From: Tubulanus polymorphus
Taxonomy: Eukaryota > Nemertea > Palaeonemertea > Tubulaniformes > Tubulanidae
NCBI RefSeq assembly: GCF_964204645.1
Contig: NC_134026.1
Location: 13,230,450 to 13,294,449 of the forward strand
DNA length: 64,000 nucleotides
Reading direction: 5' to 3'
Position 1 is the stretch's first letter. Every line of letters starts with the position of its first letter. The translations under genes were made by a program, and so were the position numbers. The notes beneath the pieces are model-generated. The model was not told the origin of the DNA. It saw only the letters and a list, made by a program, of their open reading frames with translations, and searched no databases. This document shows, one piece after another, positions 9,749 to 20,097 of this stretch.

Positions 9749-10996
9749 ATGAGTGGGAGTTATATCAATCCTTCTAAGAATCATAGAATATCTAATGCTA
9801 TTAAAGCAGAAAGATCACATCATATAATTACTCATAACCCTTCTAATATTAATCCCGATGAAACTTTATATGTTAGAATCCCTCGATTAACACAAAATAC
9901 TTTTTATGTTCCAAATAGTATTTATTTATCAGCCGATATAAAAGTACTCGGTAATAATAATAATAATGTTGTTGATAATGTTGGAAGATATTTGATTAAA
10001 AAGTTAACTATAAAGATTGGTCCAGAAACAGTTTTCTCATTAGATGATTATAATTTATTTATGCATTATAAAGATTTATGGTTAACTAAAGAAAACAGAA
10101 ATAATATGATATTTCAAGGAATCCAATCAGAAAACCAAAATAAATTAAGATCAGAAGCTAATAGCGCAATATTAACTAATGCTATAGATAAATTGATAAA
10201 AAGTATATATGGAAGCAAATATAAAATTCCATTACATTTTGAATTGATAAATGATAATGCACCTTTATATAAATACGCAATTCAAGAAGATGTTATATTC
10301 GAAATAACATTTGCTCCTGTAAATGAAATTGTAATATCTAGCGTTAATAAAGATATGAGTTATAAATAATCGAATATATGTTTAGAATATGACACAGTAA
10401 CTGATGAAAATATTTCAAGTATAATTCAAACTAAATACAATCAAGGATTTTCATTATTATATGATTATATTGATAAATTTAAAACCGTAACTATTAATGC
10501 AAATGATGAAATTATTAATGAGAATATTAACTTCCCAAGAAGATCTATTAAAGGTATATTAATATTTTTTACCATTGCAACATATACTAATGGCGCAATA
10601 AATGTTGATAATTATTATAATCCTGAAATAACAAAAGTAGAAACAACTATCGAAGGAATAGCAAATAAAATATTTTGTCAAGGAATGAGAATGATAGATC
10701 AATGGCCAGAAATTAGAAAACATCTTATGAATGAAAAAGGAAAATCATCTGAAAATTGTAACATTAAACAAATTGATTATTATACCGGTAATAAATATGC
10801 ATTATGGTTAGATTTAAGAACAACAGAGGATAATTCATTACATGGTTCTGGAAAAAAGCTGCAGAATACTAAAGATGAAATACAATTATTCATGACAGAG
10901 AATAAAGGAATCAAAAATTTTAAAATGCACATTTATATTATATCTGACGCGCAATTAAATATTGTAAATTCACAATTAGATAGTGTTATGTATTAA
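9749..10996 (+). pseudogene. MCP: Major capsid protein (double jelly-roll), one stop (copy B)
   Basis: 415-codon frame identical in length to the intact copy at 43512. Hallmarks of Polinton MCPs are present: YVRIPRLTQNTFYVPNSIYL, then NVGRYLIKKLTIKIGPETVF, then NLFMHYKDLWLTKENRNN. The only break is TAA at 10367-10369 (SYK stop), in frame with the downstream part. It would build the hexameric capsomers of an icosahedral virion. Confidence 0.88.
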
Positions 10997-11028
10997 AATT
11001 TTAACTTTAATAAAAAATCTTATATTAA

Positions 11029-11526
11029 ATGGAAGGAGGTAAAGTATATAAACATATTCCATACATCGATACACATGAAAATAATGATGGTTTATATTAT
11101 GTAATACCTTGTAATATAGCTTTTGATATTTGATCCTATTTTCAAAATTTATAAAACTAAACTAATAGAAATCAATAATGATGAAAGTGAAGTTGTTGAT
11201 AATTTAAGTAATGTAATTGATAATAATGAAATACCTTCTACATCTAATAATGTAATACCTTCTACATCTAATAATGTAATACTTACTACATCTAATAATG
11301 TAATACCTACTACATCTAATAATGTAATACCTTCTACATCTAATAATGTAATACCTTCTACATCTAATAATGCAATAATATTAAATGTTAGTGAAAATAG
11401 AAATTATTGTGATTATTGTAATGGTGAATTTTCAAACGCTCCATCAAATTGGAATAATCATATGAATACAAATTCATATATTCATATATCACCGTGTGCG
11501 TGCCGTACGGCACCATTTTCATTATC
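11029..11526 (+). pseudogene. Zinc-finger repeat protein (MEGGK family), rearranged (copy B)
   Basis: Starts MEGGKVYKHIPYIDTHENND as at 44865. An extra T near 11118 shifts the frame. Then come a run of NVIPSTSNN repeats and a CDYC...H...H zinc-finger-like segment. At about 11488 the sequence turns into an inverted copy of its own 3' part (compare 45466-45503), so the end of the gene is lost. Early-type leader TTTTAACTTTAATAAAAAATC. Function unknown; a DNA or protein binding role is possible from the finger. Confidence 0.7.
11225..11372 (+). repeat. 24-bp coding tandem repeat
   Basis: About six copies of CTTCTACATCTAATAATGTA-like units encode NVIPSTSNN-type octapeptides inside the MEGGK gene. 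The D copy has about three shorter units (45060-45123), so repeat number varies between elements. Confidence 0.85.
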
Positions 11527-11622
11527 AGATTTAATTTTATTCCATAATTCTGAAACGTTAGAATATGATACTTCACTCTCTGGGTTATAATATAAATCTC
11601 TTAGATATTGTTCTTTTTTCAT
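11527..11622 (-). pseudogene. int: Integrase N-terminal relic (copy B)
   Basis: From the ATG at 11622 the minus strand reads KKEQYLRDLYYNPESEVSYS, matching the first residues of the integrase at 47496. After about 30 codons the match ends at an inverted piece of the MEGGK gene. Everything else of the integrase and the whole ATPase gene are absent from copy B. Confidence 0.8.
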
Positions 11623-11628
11623 CTTATT

Positions 11629-11997
11629 TTAATCCATTAATAATAATCTTGGTTTATTTTCAATGACTTTATCATTTGACTTATTTTCTGGTATGATAGG
11701 TTTATTATCATTGGAATCATCTTTATCATCAGATTTGAATTTTGATTTATATATTACACCAGATAATATAATAACTGTTACTAATCCAATTGTAATATAT
11801 AATATACAATTACTTCCAGCATTAGAAGAATCAGATGGATTATTATTTGAATCAATATCAGATAAAGTCTGTGATTCATTTATATCAGTTAATTTCTTTT
11901 TCTTAGCTTTTTTTAATTCTGAAGATCTTTTACCTAATTCTCTTGCCCATTTAATTTGTTTCTCGGATCTAGCCTTTTTCATAACTCCATCACTCAT
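11629..11997 (-). CDS. Basic single-helix membrane protein (MSDGV family)
   Basis: 122 residues. The basic N-terminus (KKARSEKQIKWARELGKRS, KKAKKKK) is followed by a serine/asparagine linker and a membrane helix (LYITIGLVTVIILSGVIY), then a charged tail. The copy at 47500 is 127 residues, and a diverged relative is at 21111. It overlaps the upstream 203-residue gene by 8 bases, as in D. The arginine-rich N-terminus could bind DNA or RNA at a membrane; no family is recognised. Confidence 0.7.
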   Translation of the reverse strand: MSDGVMKKARSEKQIKWARELGKRSSELKKAKKKKLTDINESQTLSDIDSNNNPSDSSNAGSNCILYITIGLVTVIILSGVIYKSKFKSDDKDDSNDNKPIIPENKSNDKVIENKPRLLLMD

Positions 11998-12588
11998 TTA
12001 TTTTAGTTAATTTTTGTTCTGATTCATTTTCTGTTTCGACGTTTGGTTGTAGTACATTTGTTTCGTTCTTACCTGATTTATATTCCATAGGCTTGATGTT
12101 CGAAAATGTTATGACACCAGTAGAAATTAATGTCATAACCGATCCTATTTGAAATGAAGCATAACCAACCCATTTTTGTAATTCAGACATAACTAAGTAG
12201 TCATTTTTCAAATCATTATATAATTATTTTCATCATCAATTGGCATTAACTGGTTACATAACTTAGAATAACATTTGACAATACCATCTGAAATAGAATC
12301 ATTTATTCTAGCTAATCTTGACTCTTCATAAATCTTAAAATATTTTATTACTTTATCTGGTTTCATAACATCTAATTCTTGAAAAGTAATAGTCTTAGTT
12401 AAAAACTCTTTAGTTTTTCCACCGGCAATCAATAGTTCTAGATGATGCTTACAATATAAATAGTATTCATAATCTATATTACAATTAACTTGAGCACAAT
12501 TAGTTACAACTGTATCTTTATTATCACTTATACCCAAATCATCTAATGTTTTTTCAATATCAATACTTTTCTTATTAGATTTCTTTGA
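11990..12588 (-). pseudogene. 203-residue Polinton protein, start lost and frameshifted (copy B)
   Basis: Homologue of the intact protein at 47876. Compared with D the ATG is changed (ATT at about 12588), and a one-base deletion near 12215 separates the N-terminal part (YEYYLYCKHHLELLIAGGK, then DVMKPDKVIKYFKIYEESR) from the C-terminal part (KNDYLVMSELQKWVGYASFQ). The last third holds a moderately hydrophobic glycine/threonine segment. Function unknown. Confidence 0.7.
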
Positions 12589-12838
12589 AATTCATATTAG
12601 AGAAAAAAAGCAAAGAAAATATTATAAGTATTCTTCAAATGATACTAGTATCTCTTTGGGTTAATACTAGTTAGTTAAAGGTAAAGAATTTTAGTATTAG
12701 TTATTGTTTTTTTAGTATTTTTTATTTGTGATATAAAGTATTCTTTTTTTGAAAAGAAAATATTAAAAATATAATAGAATTCACTAGCAGTTAAAGTTAT
12801 GTAATTGTTAATATTTTTTATTTGAGATATATTAATCT
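12589..12838. other. Intergenic region with repeated ATACTAG motifs
   Basis: AT-rich spacer between the HNH and the 203-residue gene. The words ATACTAG, AGTATTCTT and TTAAAG recur in both orientations, and a related block is found at 48488-48734. It may carry the promoters of the minus-strand genes. No frame is seen. Confidence 0.5.
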
Positions 12839-13507
12839 TTAACCACGCATTAAAGACTCAACGTATTGTTCATTATTTGGATCATTGTTCCATTGATCAA
12901 TAAATTTCTTTGCCTTTGTTAACTGTTCTAAATATAACTGTAAATCTAGTTTATTAGATTTAATTATGTTTTCCTTCTTTTCTAAAGGTCTTAAATTCTT
13001 CCAATTCCAAATAAGTTTTTTATTGTATTCATCATTCATGTGAAATTTAGAAATCGGTAAGACGTGATCAATATGGTAATAATCCCCATAATTATCTATA
13101 TTCATTTTATCATCGAATTGAAATATAATCCATGATTTGAGAAATTCATCTGAACAACCCAATAGATTAGATAGTGTTTCTGAATGTGTTTCTTTGTTGA
13201 ATAATTGTGTTAATCTAGATCTTAAACATTGTTTCAATCTAAAATTAAGATCTGTTTGATATCTTTCTCTCATATATTCTGTCATATAATCATTATAAGC
13301 TTCTCTATTATCTTCCCGATATTGTTTGGTATATAGTTTAAAACAAGTTTTACAGCAATATTGAAAACCATCTTTGCTAATCTTACGCTTACTAAATTCT
13401 GTTAAAGCTAATTTATCTAATTCACACTTAGAACACTTCTTGTAATATATATTTATAACACCAGTGTTATTTGTAATATTGATAATTTGTGGTTGTTCTG
13501 GTTCCAT
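12839..13507 (-). CDS. HNH homing-type endonuclease (copy B)
   Basis: 222 residues. Two CxxC pairs at the N-terminus (KKCSKCELDKL; YCCKTCFKLY) form a zinc site, followed by a basic helix (YMRERYQTDLNFRLKQCLRSRL) and the HNH core YHIDHVLPISKF...WNWKNLRPLEKKENIIKSN. This resembles free-standing HNH enzymes of giant viruses and phages. It lies at the integrase-side end of the element, beside the stem-loop repeat array. Early-type leader. The D copy has 32 extra residues in an ENNPEK-type repeat segment. Confidence 0.85.
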   Translation of the reverse strand: MEPEQPQIINITNNTGVINIYYKKCSKCELDKLALTEFSKRKISKDGFQYCCKTCFKLYTKQYREDNREAYNDYMTEYMRERYQTDLNFRLKQCLRSRLTQLFNKETHSETLSNLLGCSDEFLKSWIIFQFDDKMNIDNYGDYYHIDHVLPISKFHMNDEYNKKLIWNWKNLRPLEKKENIIKSNKLDLQLYLEQLTKAKKFIDQWNNDPNNEQYVESLMRG

Positions 13508-13639
13508 TTATTATACGTATTTTTTTACTAAATTGGTTAATATTTTAGAATCCTCTTCCATTTCTTCGACCAACGTCATCCTTTTTCATTCCTCGTTGCT
13601 TTTGATAAGTTGTTTCGATTCCCTGATATCTAAATAATA
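13508..13639. other. Conserved spacer after the HNH start
   Basis: This stretch is nearly the same in D (49500-49630). On the minus strand it can be read as a short arginine/glycine peptide (GMKKDDVGRRNGRGF, then stop; about 13549-13594) in both copies, but no start or upstream frame is shared. Listed as a conserved spacer only. Confidence 0.4.
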
Positions 13640-14330
13640 CCACTGGGCGAAACCGCTCTTATAGGAGCGTTTTTGCTTAATGCGCATGCGTTAATCATAA
13701 TTATATATTCATTCTATAAATTCTGTAAAATAGAAACAACACATGCGTTACATGCGTCACATGCGGCCATTGATGTCCGGTTTTGCTTAATGCACATGTG
13801 TTAATCATAATAGAAACAACCGACATGAAATATCTAAATAATACCACTGGGCAAACCGCTCTTATAGGAGCGTTTTTACTTAATGCGCATGCGTTAATCA
13901 TAATTATATATTCATTCTGTAAATTCTGTAAAATAGAAACGACCGACATAAAATATCAAAACGTGTTCGCATTAGGCAAAACCGCTCTTATAGGAGCGTT
14001 TTTGCTTAATGCGCATGCGTTAATCATAATTATATATTTATTCTGTAAAATAGAAACAACTGAACATAGAAAATTCAAACGCATGTGCACTAGGCAAAAC
14101 CGCTCTTATAGGAGCGTTTTTGCTTAATGCACATGCGCTAATCCTAATTATATATTCATTCTGAATAGAAACGACCGAACATAAAAAAATTCAAACGCAT
14201 GTGCACTAGGCAAAACCGCTCTAATAGGAGCGTTTTTGATCAATGCGCATGCGCTAATCCTAATTATATATTCATTCTGAATAGAAACGACCGAACATAA
14301 AAATTCACCAATCAGATTTACACAATACAT
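13640..14330. repeat. Iteron-like tandem array, about six units, with stem-loop
   Basis: Units of roughly 110-140 bp each contain CCGCTCTTATAGGAGCG (a CGCTC/GAGCG stem with TATA-rich loop) followed by TTTTTGCTTAATGC, the palindrome GCGCATGCGC or a variant, TAATTATATATTCATTCTG and AGAAACGACCGAACATA. The array sits between HNH and the next minus-strand gene; D has about three units at 49640-49945. Short frames in it are repeat artefacts. It may be an origin, enhancer or packaging site. Confidence 0.85.
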
Positions 14331-14394
14331 TATACAAATATGTTCGATCGTTGTATTGACAAAATTTATAGTTTCAACTAATACATTATTTTAT

Positions 14395-14961
14395 TTATAA
14401 TTCCAACCAGAACTTTTCAATTTCTGGATCATTGTCAAACATTTTTTCAATATCGTTTAAATATTTTACTATATCAGAAAATGACAAACTTAAAAATTGG
14501 AATCTGTTATATGTAATTAATCTCCCTACACTTCTTAATTTTCTTTCATACCCAGCACTAATACCTATATATTTTTTAACCCAAGAAGTCCAAGAAATCC
14601 CCGCAGTTTGTTTATTAAACTCATTTCCGCTCATTTTCTTTTTAGTTTTTGTTCCTTTTAGTCTTAACAATATTTCTACATTGGTTGTTGGTCTTTTCGG
14701 TAATGATGTTACGCTTGATTGCTTGTTTTCTATTATTTTTTCTAAAATTAATGTCATTTCTTGATGGTAATATAAATGTTTTTTAACTTCTTCTAACGTT
14801 TCATCTTCTATATCGAAAGATTCTTTTACTTCAGTACCCATTTCGGTTGGTTCATCTTCCATTTCGGTTGGTTCATCTTCCATTTCGGTTGGTTCATCTT
14901 CCATTTCGGTTGTCCTCTGAGAATCAAGAGTACTTCTTGATACACACGACATTTTATTCAA
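14395..14961 (-). CDS. Unrecognised protein with acidic TEMEDEP repeats
   Basis: 188 residues. About four tandem TEMEDEP heptads lie near the N-terminus, then an acidic helical part, and a C-terminal domain with MSGNEFNKQTAGISWTSWV, a GISAGYERKLRSVGRLI helix and FLSLSFSDIVKYL. The C-terminal part reads like a helical DNA-binding module, but no family is certain. In D only a decayed trace remains (50040-50262). The leader is not of the clear late type. Confidence 0.6.
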   Translation of the reverse strand: MNKMSCVSRSTLDSQRTTEMEDEPTEMEDEPTEMEDEPTEMGTEVKESFDIEDETLEEVKKHLYYHQEMTLILEKIIENKQSSVTSLPKRPTTNVEILLRLKGTKTKKKMSGNEFNKQTAGISWTSWVKKYIGISAGYERKLRSVGRLITYNRFQFLSLSFSDIVKYLNDIEKMFDNDPEIEKFWLEL

Positions 14962-15699
14962 CTAAAAGGTATCAGCGGTAGAACAGGAACCGCGATATTA
15001 AATGATATAAATATTTTCAAGTCTATCGTTTCTAATTATTATAACTTATTATAGTTCAAGTTATTATCTATCTAACGTAAAATAGAATTAACTGTATGAA
15101 GTTGTAGTTGTCAAAAGCACTTAAAGGTTTCATATTTAATAGCCCCAATAACTACAAAAGAACAGTACTTACATTTAGATTTATAATTGTAAACTATAAA
15201 CTCCTAATTTCGTTTCGATAGATAGAATATCCTATGCACAATGTTACAGCGTCTGTTCATTTTCGGGGCGATTTCTAGAATGACACGTCGTTGATTATTA
15301 CACGTCATCTGGTTCCGGTACACCTTTCTAGAATATTCTACACGTTTCTGATTATGACATGTCATCTCTATTCAGAGTTCCAGCACACCTTTCTAGAATT
15401 TTCTCTACACGTTTGAAATATTATGACTCATATGTCTCGGCGTCATAGTAACAGCTGTAACAGCTGTGAATTTATAGATTTATTCAATAGTTCATTACAT
15501 GAAATGTATATAGGTTCAAATAGAATCATGTTCTAGTATAAACAGCTATGCATTATTTCAATCACACTTTACTAACACTTTTAATGTTTAAAAATCTAAC
15601 TCACACAAATATGAATATTGAAATAATGTTGTAAATATATACTTTTATATTGAATAATCTGTCAATTTAAATGTTATTCATTTACATGAATATTTTAAG
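14962..15699. other. Non-coding right-end region of copy B
   Basis: No supported frame. The part at about 15110-15540 (CCCCAATAACTAC, TTTCGTTTCGATAGATAGAA, GACACGTCGTTGATTA, AGTAACAGCTGTAACAGCTG) is conserved in D at 50320-50670, so it belongs to the element. Palindromic CAGCTGTAACAGCTG lies near 15452-15466. The last 40 bases (ATGTTATTCAT...TATTTTAAG) are the inner flank of the palindromic terminus in B and D. Confidence 0.6.
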
Positions 15700-16108
15700 A
15701 GTAATAGGGGTAATGGGCTTTCATATCAAAGGTTGAAAGGTCGAGTTCATTAAAAACAAATATTAAAAGTAATTTAAAACTATAATATATTTTCATAACC
15801 GTGTGTATTTCAGTTGAATAATAGAATAATTATTATTATTTGAATATATTTGATTATATGAATTTGTGTATTGTAAATAAATCAATTGGTCGCGGAGCGG
15901 AGCGGTAGCGAAGTGGAGCGACCAATTGATTTAATACAATATGCTTTTAAAATTTAAATTATTGATATCTTAGAATAAATATTTAGTTATAATATAAAAT
16001 GCACACGGTTATGAAAATATATTATAGTTTTAAATTACTTTTAATGTTTTGTTTTTAATGAGCTCGACCTTTCGACCTTTTGTATGAAAGCCCATTACCC
16101 CTATTACT
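15700..16108. repeat. Palindromic terminal repeat, right end of copy B
   Basis: 409 bp starting AGTAATAGGGGTAATGGGC and ending with its complement GCCCATTACCCCTATTACT. The outer arms (about 110 bp) pair with each other. A central palindrome has AAATCAATTGGTCGC arms around a GGAGCGGAGCGG-rich loop, and about 60 bp on each side of it does not pair. The 404-bp relatives at both ends of D show that this is the element terminus. Polinton ends of AG...CT type fit. Confidence 0.85.
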
Positions 16109-17254
16109 ATGACACTTTTTAGGCTCGAAAAGAGCCTTAACAAGAAGTGCCGAAGTGTAGGGAGCGACTAGTATTATTCGCACAATCAACCGTTCAGTTC
16201 GACAAGTTGAGTCGCTTTATCGCTTTTCTAGCAATCAATAAATGCTCCCTATTGTGCGTACTGATCACGCCGCTTAAAGCGTATGTATGTTTCAATGCGC
16301 GAAATTAAATAGTTCCAATTGTCACCTAATTTTACTTTGCTGTCCGGAAGAAATTCAAATGTGTCGCGTTACTTTTACGCGAAGAGTGAAACAAATTAAT
16401 TATTGGAAACAATACGATAGTTTTGTGCTTGAAGATAAGATACTGCCCGCGCGCATCAATCGACCGCGCTTTACTACAAGTATCCAAGTAGGCCTACAAC
16501 TGATGTGTCGAATCGATGATGAGTGTTGCATTATATTTATCTCTCTCTAAATCGCAAATCTTTCTCTGGCTTTGCGCATAGGTTATTTCAAGTAGTGAGA
16601 AAAAATTGTACGGTTAGCTTTGGTGCTACTGATGTCGATTTCTATTCTTCATCTCATCATTCCAGATAGCAGTGGAAATGTGTAGAGATTTAGGGGGATG
16701 AGGGTTATTGAGGCTTGGGTCACATAATTTTTCCGAGATCGGTAGATCACATTTTGCGGCCGTAAAAGCGCTGCGAACCGTAAAAGCGTTCATTGTTTGT
16801 GTTTTCCCGATCTCCGTTTACTTTACGTTGTACATGTATATATAAGTGTCACACGGAAAAAACCAATGCCAGTTATTGATGTGCAGTCGCGGTCATGGCC
16901 ATGTTTCAGAAGGTACCGGTATAATACCACGGAATATAAATGTTCTAAACTCGAAAGGGGGACACCTTCGAATTTCTGATATTTTTCGAGCCTCAGGATC
17001 TTTGGTCCTCTAGTTGCTTTTTTTGTAGTATCCGGTGAGCGTGGTTCACGTGTGTTCCAGGCACGGGGCAAATTTTTTTGGCTGTAGCCTGTTCCACGGC
17101 CAATTTGGTCCGTGCCCAATTGGCCTCTGTGTGATGACGGCTGATGTGATTTACAATTAACTGATAATCTGTAGTTCTAATCCAACCACTTGGACTTCAC
17201 TTAAACAATTGATCCAACACTATGGTTGCAGGTGACCTCTCATTACCCCTCAAA
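16109..17254. other. Host-like spacer
   Basis: GC content is higher than in the elements. Short open frames (for example 16287-16550) have no recognisable protein signal. No RNA gene or mobile element end is supported. Confidence 0.4.
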
Positions 17255-19260
17255 AGCCTTGTTACCTATTGAAATGTCTGATTTCTTGTTACTTATTCGC
17301 TAGGTGGCGCTCTCCTCTATCTGATAAAACGGTTAGCCAAACATTAAACATTGAAACATTGAACATTAAACATCAACAACGTTGACCTCGACCGCGGTCA
17401 ATCGAATACATGGACACAAAAAATCGCCAGGTGTTGGCGCAAGCAAATCATGACGTCTAAACACGATTGCGTAAGCATGTCTACTGACCGCGACTGGTTA
17501 CTACACGTAACGAAGATGCGTCTATTAATATCTAGCTATGGAAATAGGTTATTTTATAAAATATACTACAAGTGTGAACCTCATAGATATATACATATAC
17601 ATCTTCTTGTATTCATTGAATCATTTGTGAAATAAGCGAAATTAACGTAAATTTCATCCTTAATGTATACAGTGCAACAATGTTATCAAGTTTTTAGCAT
17701 TCTATCTAACTGGATCGTGAAGATAGTTGATCACAATCAATTAAGAAATATTGTAAATAATAGTTTATCAGCAAGTCGTTGACAATTCAATGTTTTCAAT
17801 GTTTAAAGACATGAGAATTTTAAACATAACATAGTGGATATACGGTAACGAAGGGCTAAATTATGAAGCAAATAAAGTCAAAATACAAAATGAGAATAAA
17901 GATTATAAGAGAGATGGAAAAAGATATATACATTCATCTACGAAGTCAATTAATTGCGGCGTATTACTACATCACTTGGTGTAAACGCGTCGCTGTGCTG
18001 AGAGGTGCGAAAACAGCAACATCGTTTCCAATCGAATATGAAATCATGGAATGATGTGGCAGAGCACTGATTCATTTCTTGAGGATTGACAAATTCGATG
18101 TTCACATTTTTGAATGTTTGGGGCTACAAGAACCAAGGTATCATTACCATAATAAGCTTTGTCCATTATCTATGAGAAATACACGGTCCGACCGATTAGT
18201 TTGGAATTGATTGGAACGCATTTGATTTGGGTCAGATACCAGGCCTACACCCACCTCACATATCAATAACTGTAACCTTCCCAAAACTAAGCCGCCAGAT
18301 AACGCTGCTCAATGGGAAGTATTACTGCTAAACTTGTCAAATCAAGTCTAGTTTAGATGTATATGAATCCATCGGGTAATATGTAAATAGTATGTTCTGT
18401 AAATGACGTTTGTTATGTTTTAAGATACGTTTTCATTTACCTCCTAAATGAATGCTTTTTTTCCTCCTCCATATGCCATAGAAGTGGTTGGAGTGTAATG
18501 GATATTCGTATTCGTATTAAAAGTATTGAGAGCAATCTGATCGAATAGTATTAAAACATTTGTGTAACTGAAGCTTTTATATGTATATACGTATTTATGT
18601 GCGCTCTCATTTCCAGCAACTTTCGGTTTAGGGATGAGAAAAATGTTCTTTTATGTTTTCTATGGAATTTCATAGATAGGAAAATATTAAGTTTTATAGA
18701 ATATTGAAGTGATTGTTTTTTCATCTTTGACAATGGATTTACCCTGCGTAAAGGGTGATTTATACGGCGGGCAGAAAGCATATGTTTATTTTATATCTTT
18801 CAACTTCATGGGCTTGCAGATATTGATTTCTTGGTGAGGGGATTCGATAACTTTCGTTAGAAACTTTCTCTCTTGTTAAGGGCTCGGGAACAATCTATGG
18901 TTTATTGATTAAATGGTTAAAGAGGCGAATAACATATGAAGAAGTCGATTCGGTGACGAGAAAAACGACCGAGCAATACACACGTTCTTAAACCAAGTTA
19001 TTAATAGACGCAACTTACTGACGTATAGCTACAGCTGACCGCTCTCGCGGTCGCATACGCAATCGTGTTTAGCCGTCTGGATTGGCTCGCGCCATCACCT
19101 AGCGATTTGTTGTCAAGGTCGAGGTCGAGTTTGTTTATCAGTAGAGTAGACATAGTTACGTAAAATGTCTGGACTACGGCACAGTGTATACCAGCGCCAC
19201 CTGGCGAATAAGTAACAGCGAGAAAATCTGACTTGTTCCTTATTGGGAGAAGAATTCTCA
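17255..19260. mobile_element. Candidate inverted-repeat DNA element, about 2 kb
   Basis: 17255-17555 and 18990-19260 are diverged inverted copies. Shared words in order include TGTTACTTATTCGC, AGGTGGCGCT, TCGACCTCGAC, AAATCGC, CTAAACACGATTGCGTA and GCGTCTATTAATA. The middle has no clear transposase frame. The arrangement suggests a non-autonomous DNA transposon with long inverted ends, much decayed. No target duplication was identified. Confidence 0.45.
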
Positions 19261-19590
19261 ATAAGTAACGAAAATTGAACCGGTGAAAACGAAAATCTGA
19301 ATAAGTCACAAGTAACAAGTTACTTGTTCCTTATTGGGCGATGAATTCTCAATAAGTAACAAGAAAATCTGAATAAGTAACAAGTAACAAGTTACTTGTT
19401 CCTTATTGGGAGATGAATTCTCAATAAGTAACGAAAATCTGAACCGGTAAAGACGAAAATTTGAATAAGTAACAAGTAACAAGTTACTTGTTCCTTATTG
19501 GGAGATGAATTCTGAATAAGTAACGGAATAAGGAATAAGAAACAAGTAATGAACTTCACTGGGGATCTCCCAATAAGGAACAAGTCAAGG
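19206..19590. repeat. Tandem/palindromic array of AATAAGTAACAAG units
   Basis: About four imperfect units of 60-100 bp contain GTTACTTGTTCCTTATTGGG, GAATTCTCAATAAGTAAC and AAAATCTGAA. AAGTAACAAGTTACTTG is itself a palindrome in each unit. The array adjoins the right inverted end of the preceding element and may be derived from it. Frames across it are artefacts. Confidence 0.75.
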
Positions 19591-19639
19591 TCGAGGTAAC
19601 CGCTCGCCAGCATCTGAAACAGTTATGCAACCGCGTTAG

Positions 19640-19770
19640 AGACATCTGAATTGAATACGAATTTATTCGCAATTCAAACGATTTCAGTAATTGGAAGATG
19701 TGGGTTTCAGATCAGAGGGCGAGAGGGCGAGACACCTCTCATCACCACAAGTAATTTTTTTTCCTAATAA
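19640..19770. repeat. Left terminal inverted repeat region of copy C
   Basis: Inverted match to 58559-58680: TTATTCG, GTAATTG, GTTTCAG then GGGCGAGAGGGCGAGACAC and CTCATCACCACAAGTAATT. The repeat continues through the small gene at 19771. Similarity thins outward, so the true tip may lie some bases away. Confidence 0.65.
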
Positions 19771-20097
19771 ATGGGAGATAGAAAAGCATTCTTAGCAACA
19801 ATGAATAACAGAATAAAACAAGCAAAAAAACAATTTGAAATAAAAAAGTTAATTGATGTTACAAAAGAAATTGAACATAAAATATTAAAATTAGAAAAGA
19901 TAAAAACTAAATATGGAGAGAAAGTATCAGCGAATTTAAGCTACTGTAATGTTAGTACATCGCGAGAATTTACAGTGTGTTTACCTGATAAATGGGTTTC
20001 ATTGAGTACAGAGGAATTAAAAGATTTAGAAGGATTTAAAATAATCTATCATGGGAAAAATGAAGACGGTCATCATGATTTAGAAATTGTTGATTAG
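19771..20097 (+). CDS. Small LP-rich Polinton protein inside the left terminal repeat of C
   Basis: 108 residues, intact: a basic helical N-terminus (MNNRIKQAKKQFEIKKL), then LEKIKTKYGEK, LPDKWVSLSTEELKDL and YHGKNEDGHHDLEIVD. The C-terminal half is the same family as the 113-residue protein downstream of polB in D (LPDRFHRLSSEDLEEL, YKGKNEKGHHEIDFE). The leader GTAATTTTTTTTCCTAATAA fits the late-type motif. A second, broken copy stands in the opposite terminal repeat (58232-58558). Confidence 0.8.
   Translation: MGDRKAFLATMNNRIKQAKKQFEIKKLIDVTKEIEHKILKLEKIKTKYGEKVSANLSYCNVSTSREFTVCLPDKWVSLSTEELKDLEGFKIIYHGKNEDGHHDLEIVD

Larger units (their letters stand above)
3614..16108 (+). mobile_element. 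Polinton copy B (decayed, left end lost)
   Basis: Gene order on the plus strand matches copy D: polB end, LP-rich protein, penton, four small proteins, structural-cluster protein, coiled-coil membrane protein, MCP, zinc-finger protein. These are followed on the minus strand by an integrase relic, two small proteins and HNH. The right end is the 409-bp palindromic terminus at 15700-16108. The left terminus and most of polB are lost at the junction with A. The ATPase and most of the integrase are removed by a rearrangement near 11488-11527. Many genes carry single stops or indels, so this copy is older than D. Confidence 0.85.

Noticed and set aside
14120-14240. Rho-independent terminators (GC stem followed by T5)
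   Set aside because: The CCGCTC...GAGCG-TTTTT unit mimics one, but this is a eukaryotic context and it occurs in tandem away from gene ends.
13701-14330. Frames with repeated NAHALIIII-type peptides and their minus-strand counterparts
   Set aside because: They come from the stem-loop iteron array, not from genes.
13640-14330. CRISPR-like array (regular repeats at the HNH end)
   Set aside because: The units are contiguous 110-140-bp tandem repeats without short spacers, in an animal genome; no cas genes.
15640-16108. Independent MITE inserted beside the element
   Set aside because: The same palindrome forms both outer tips of D with the 6-bp duplication directly outside, so it is the Polinton terminus.
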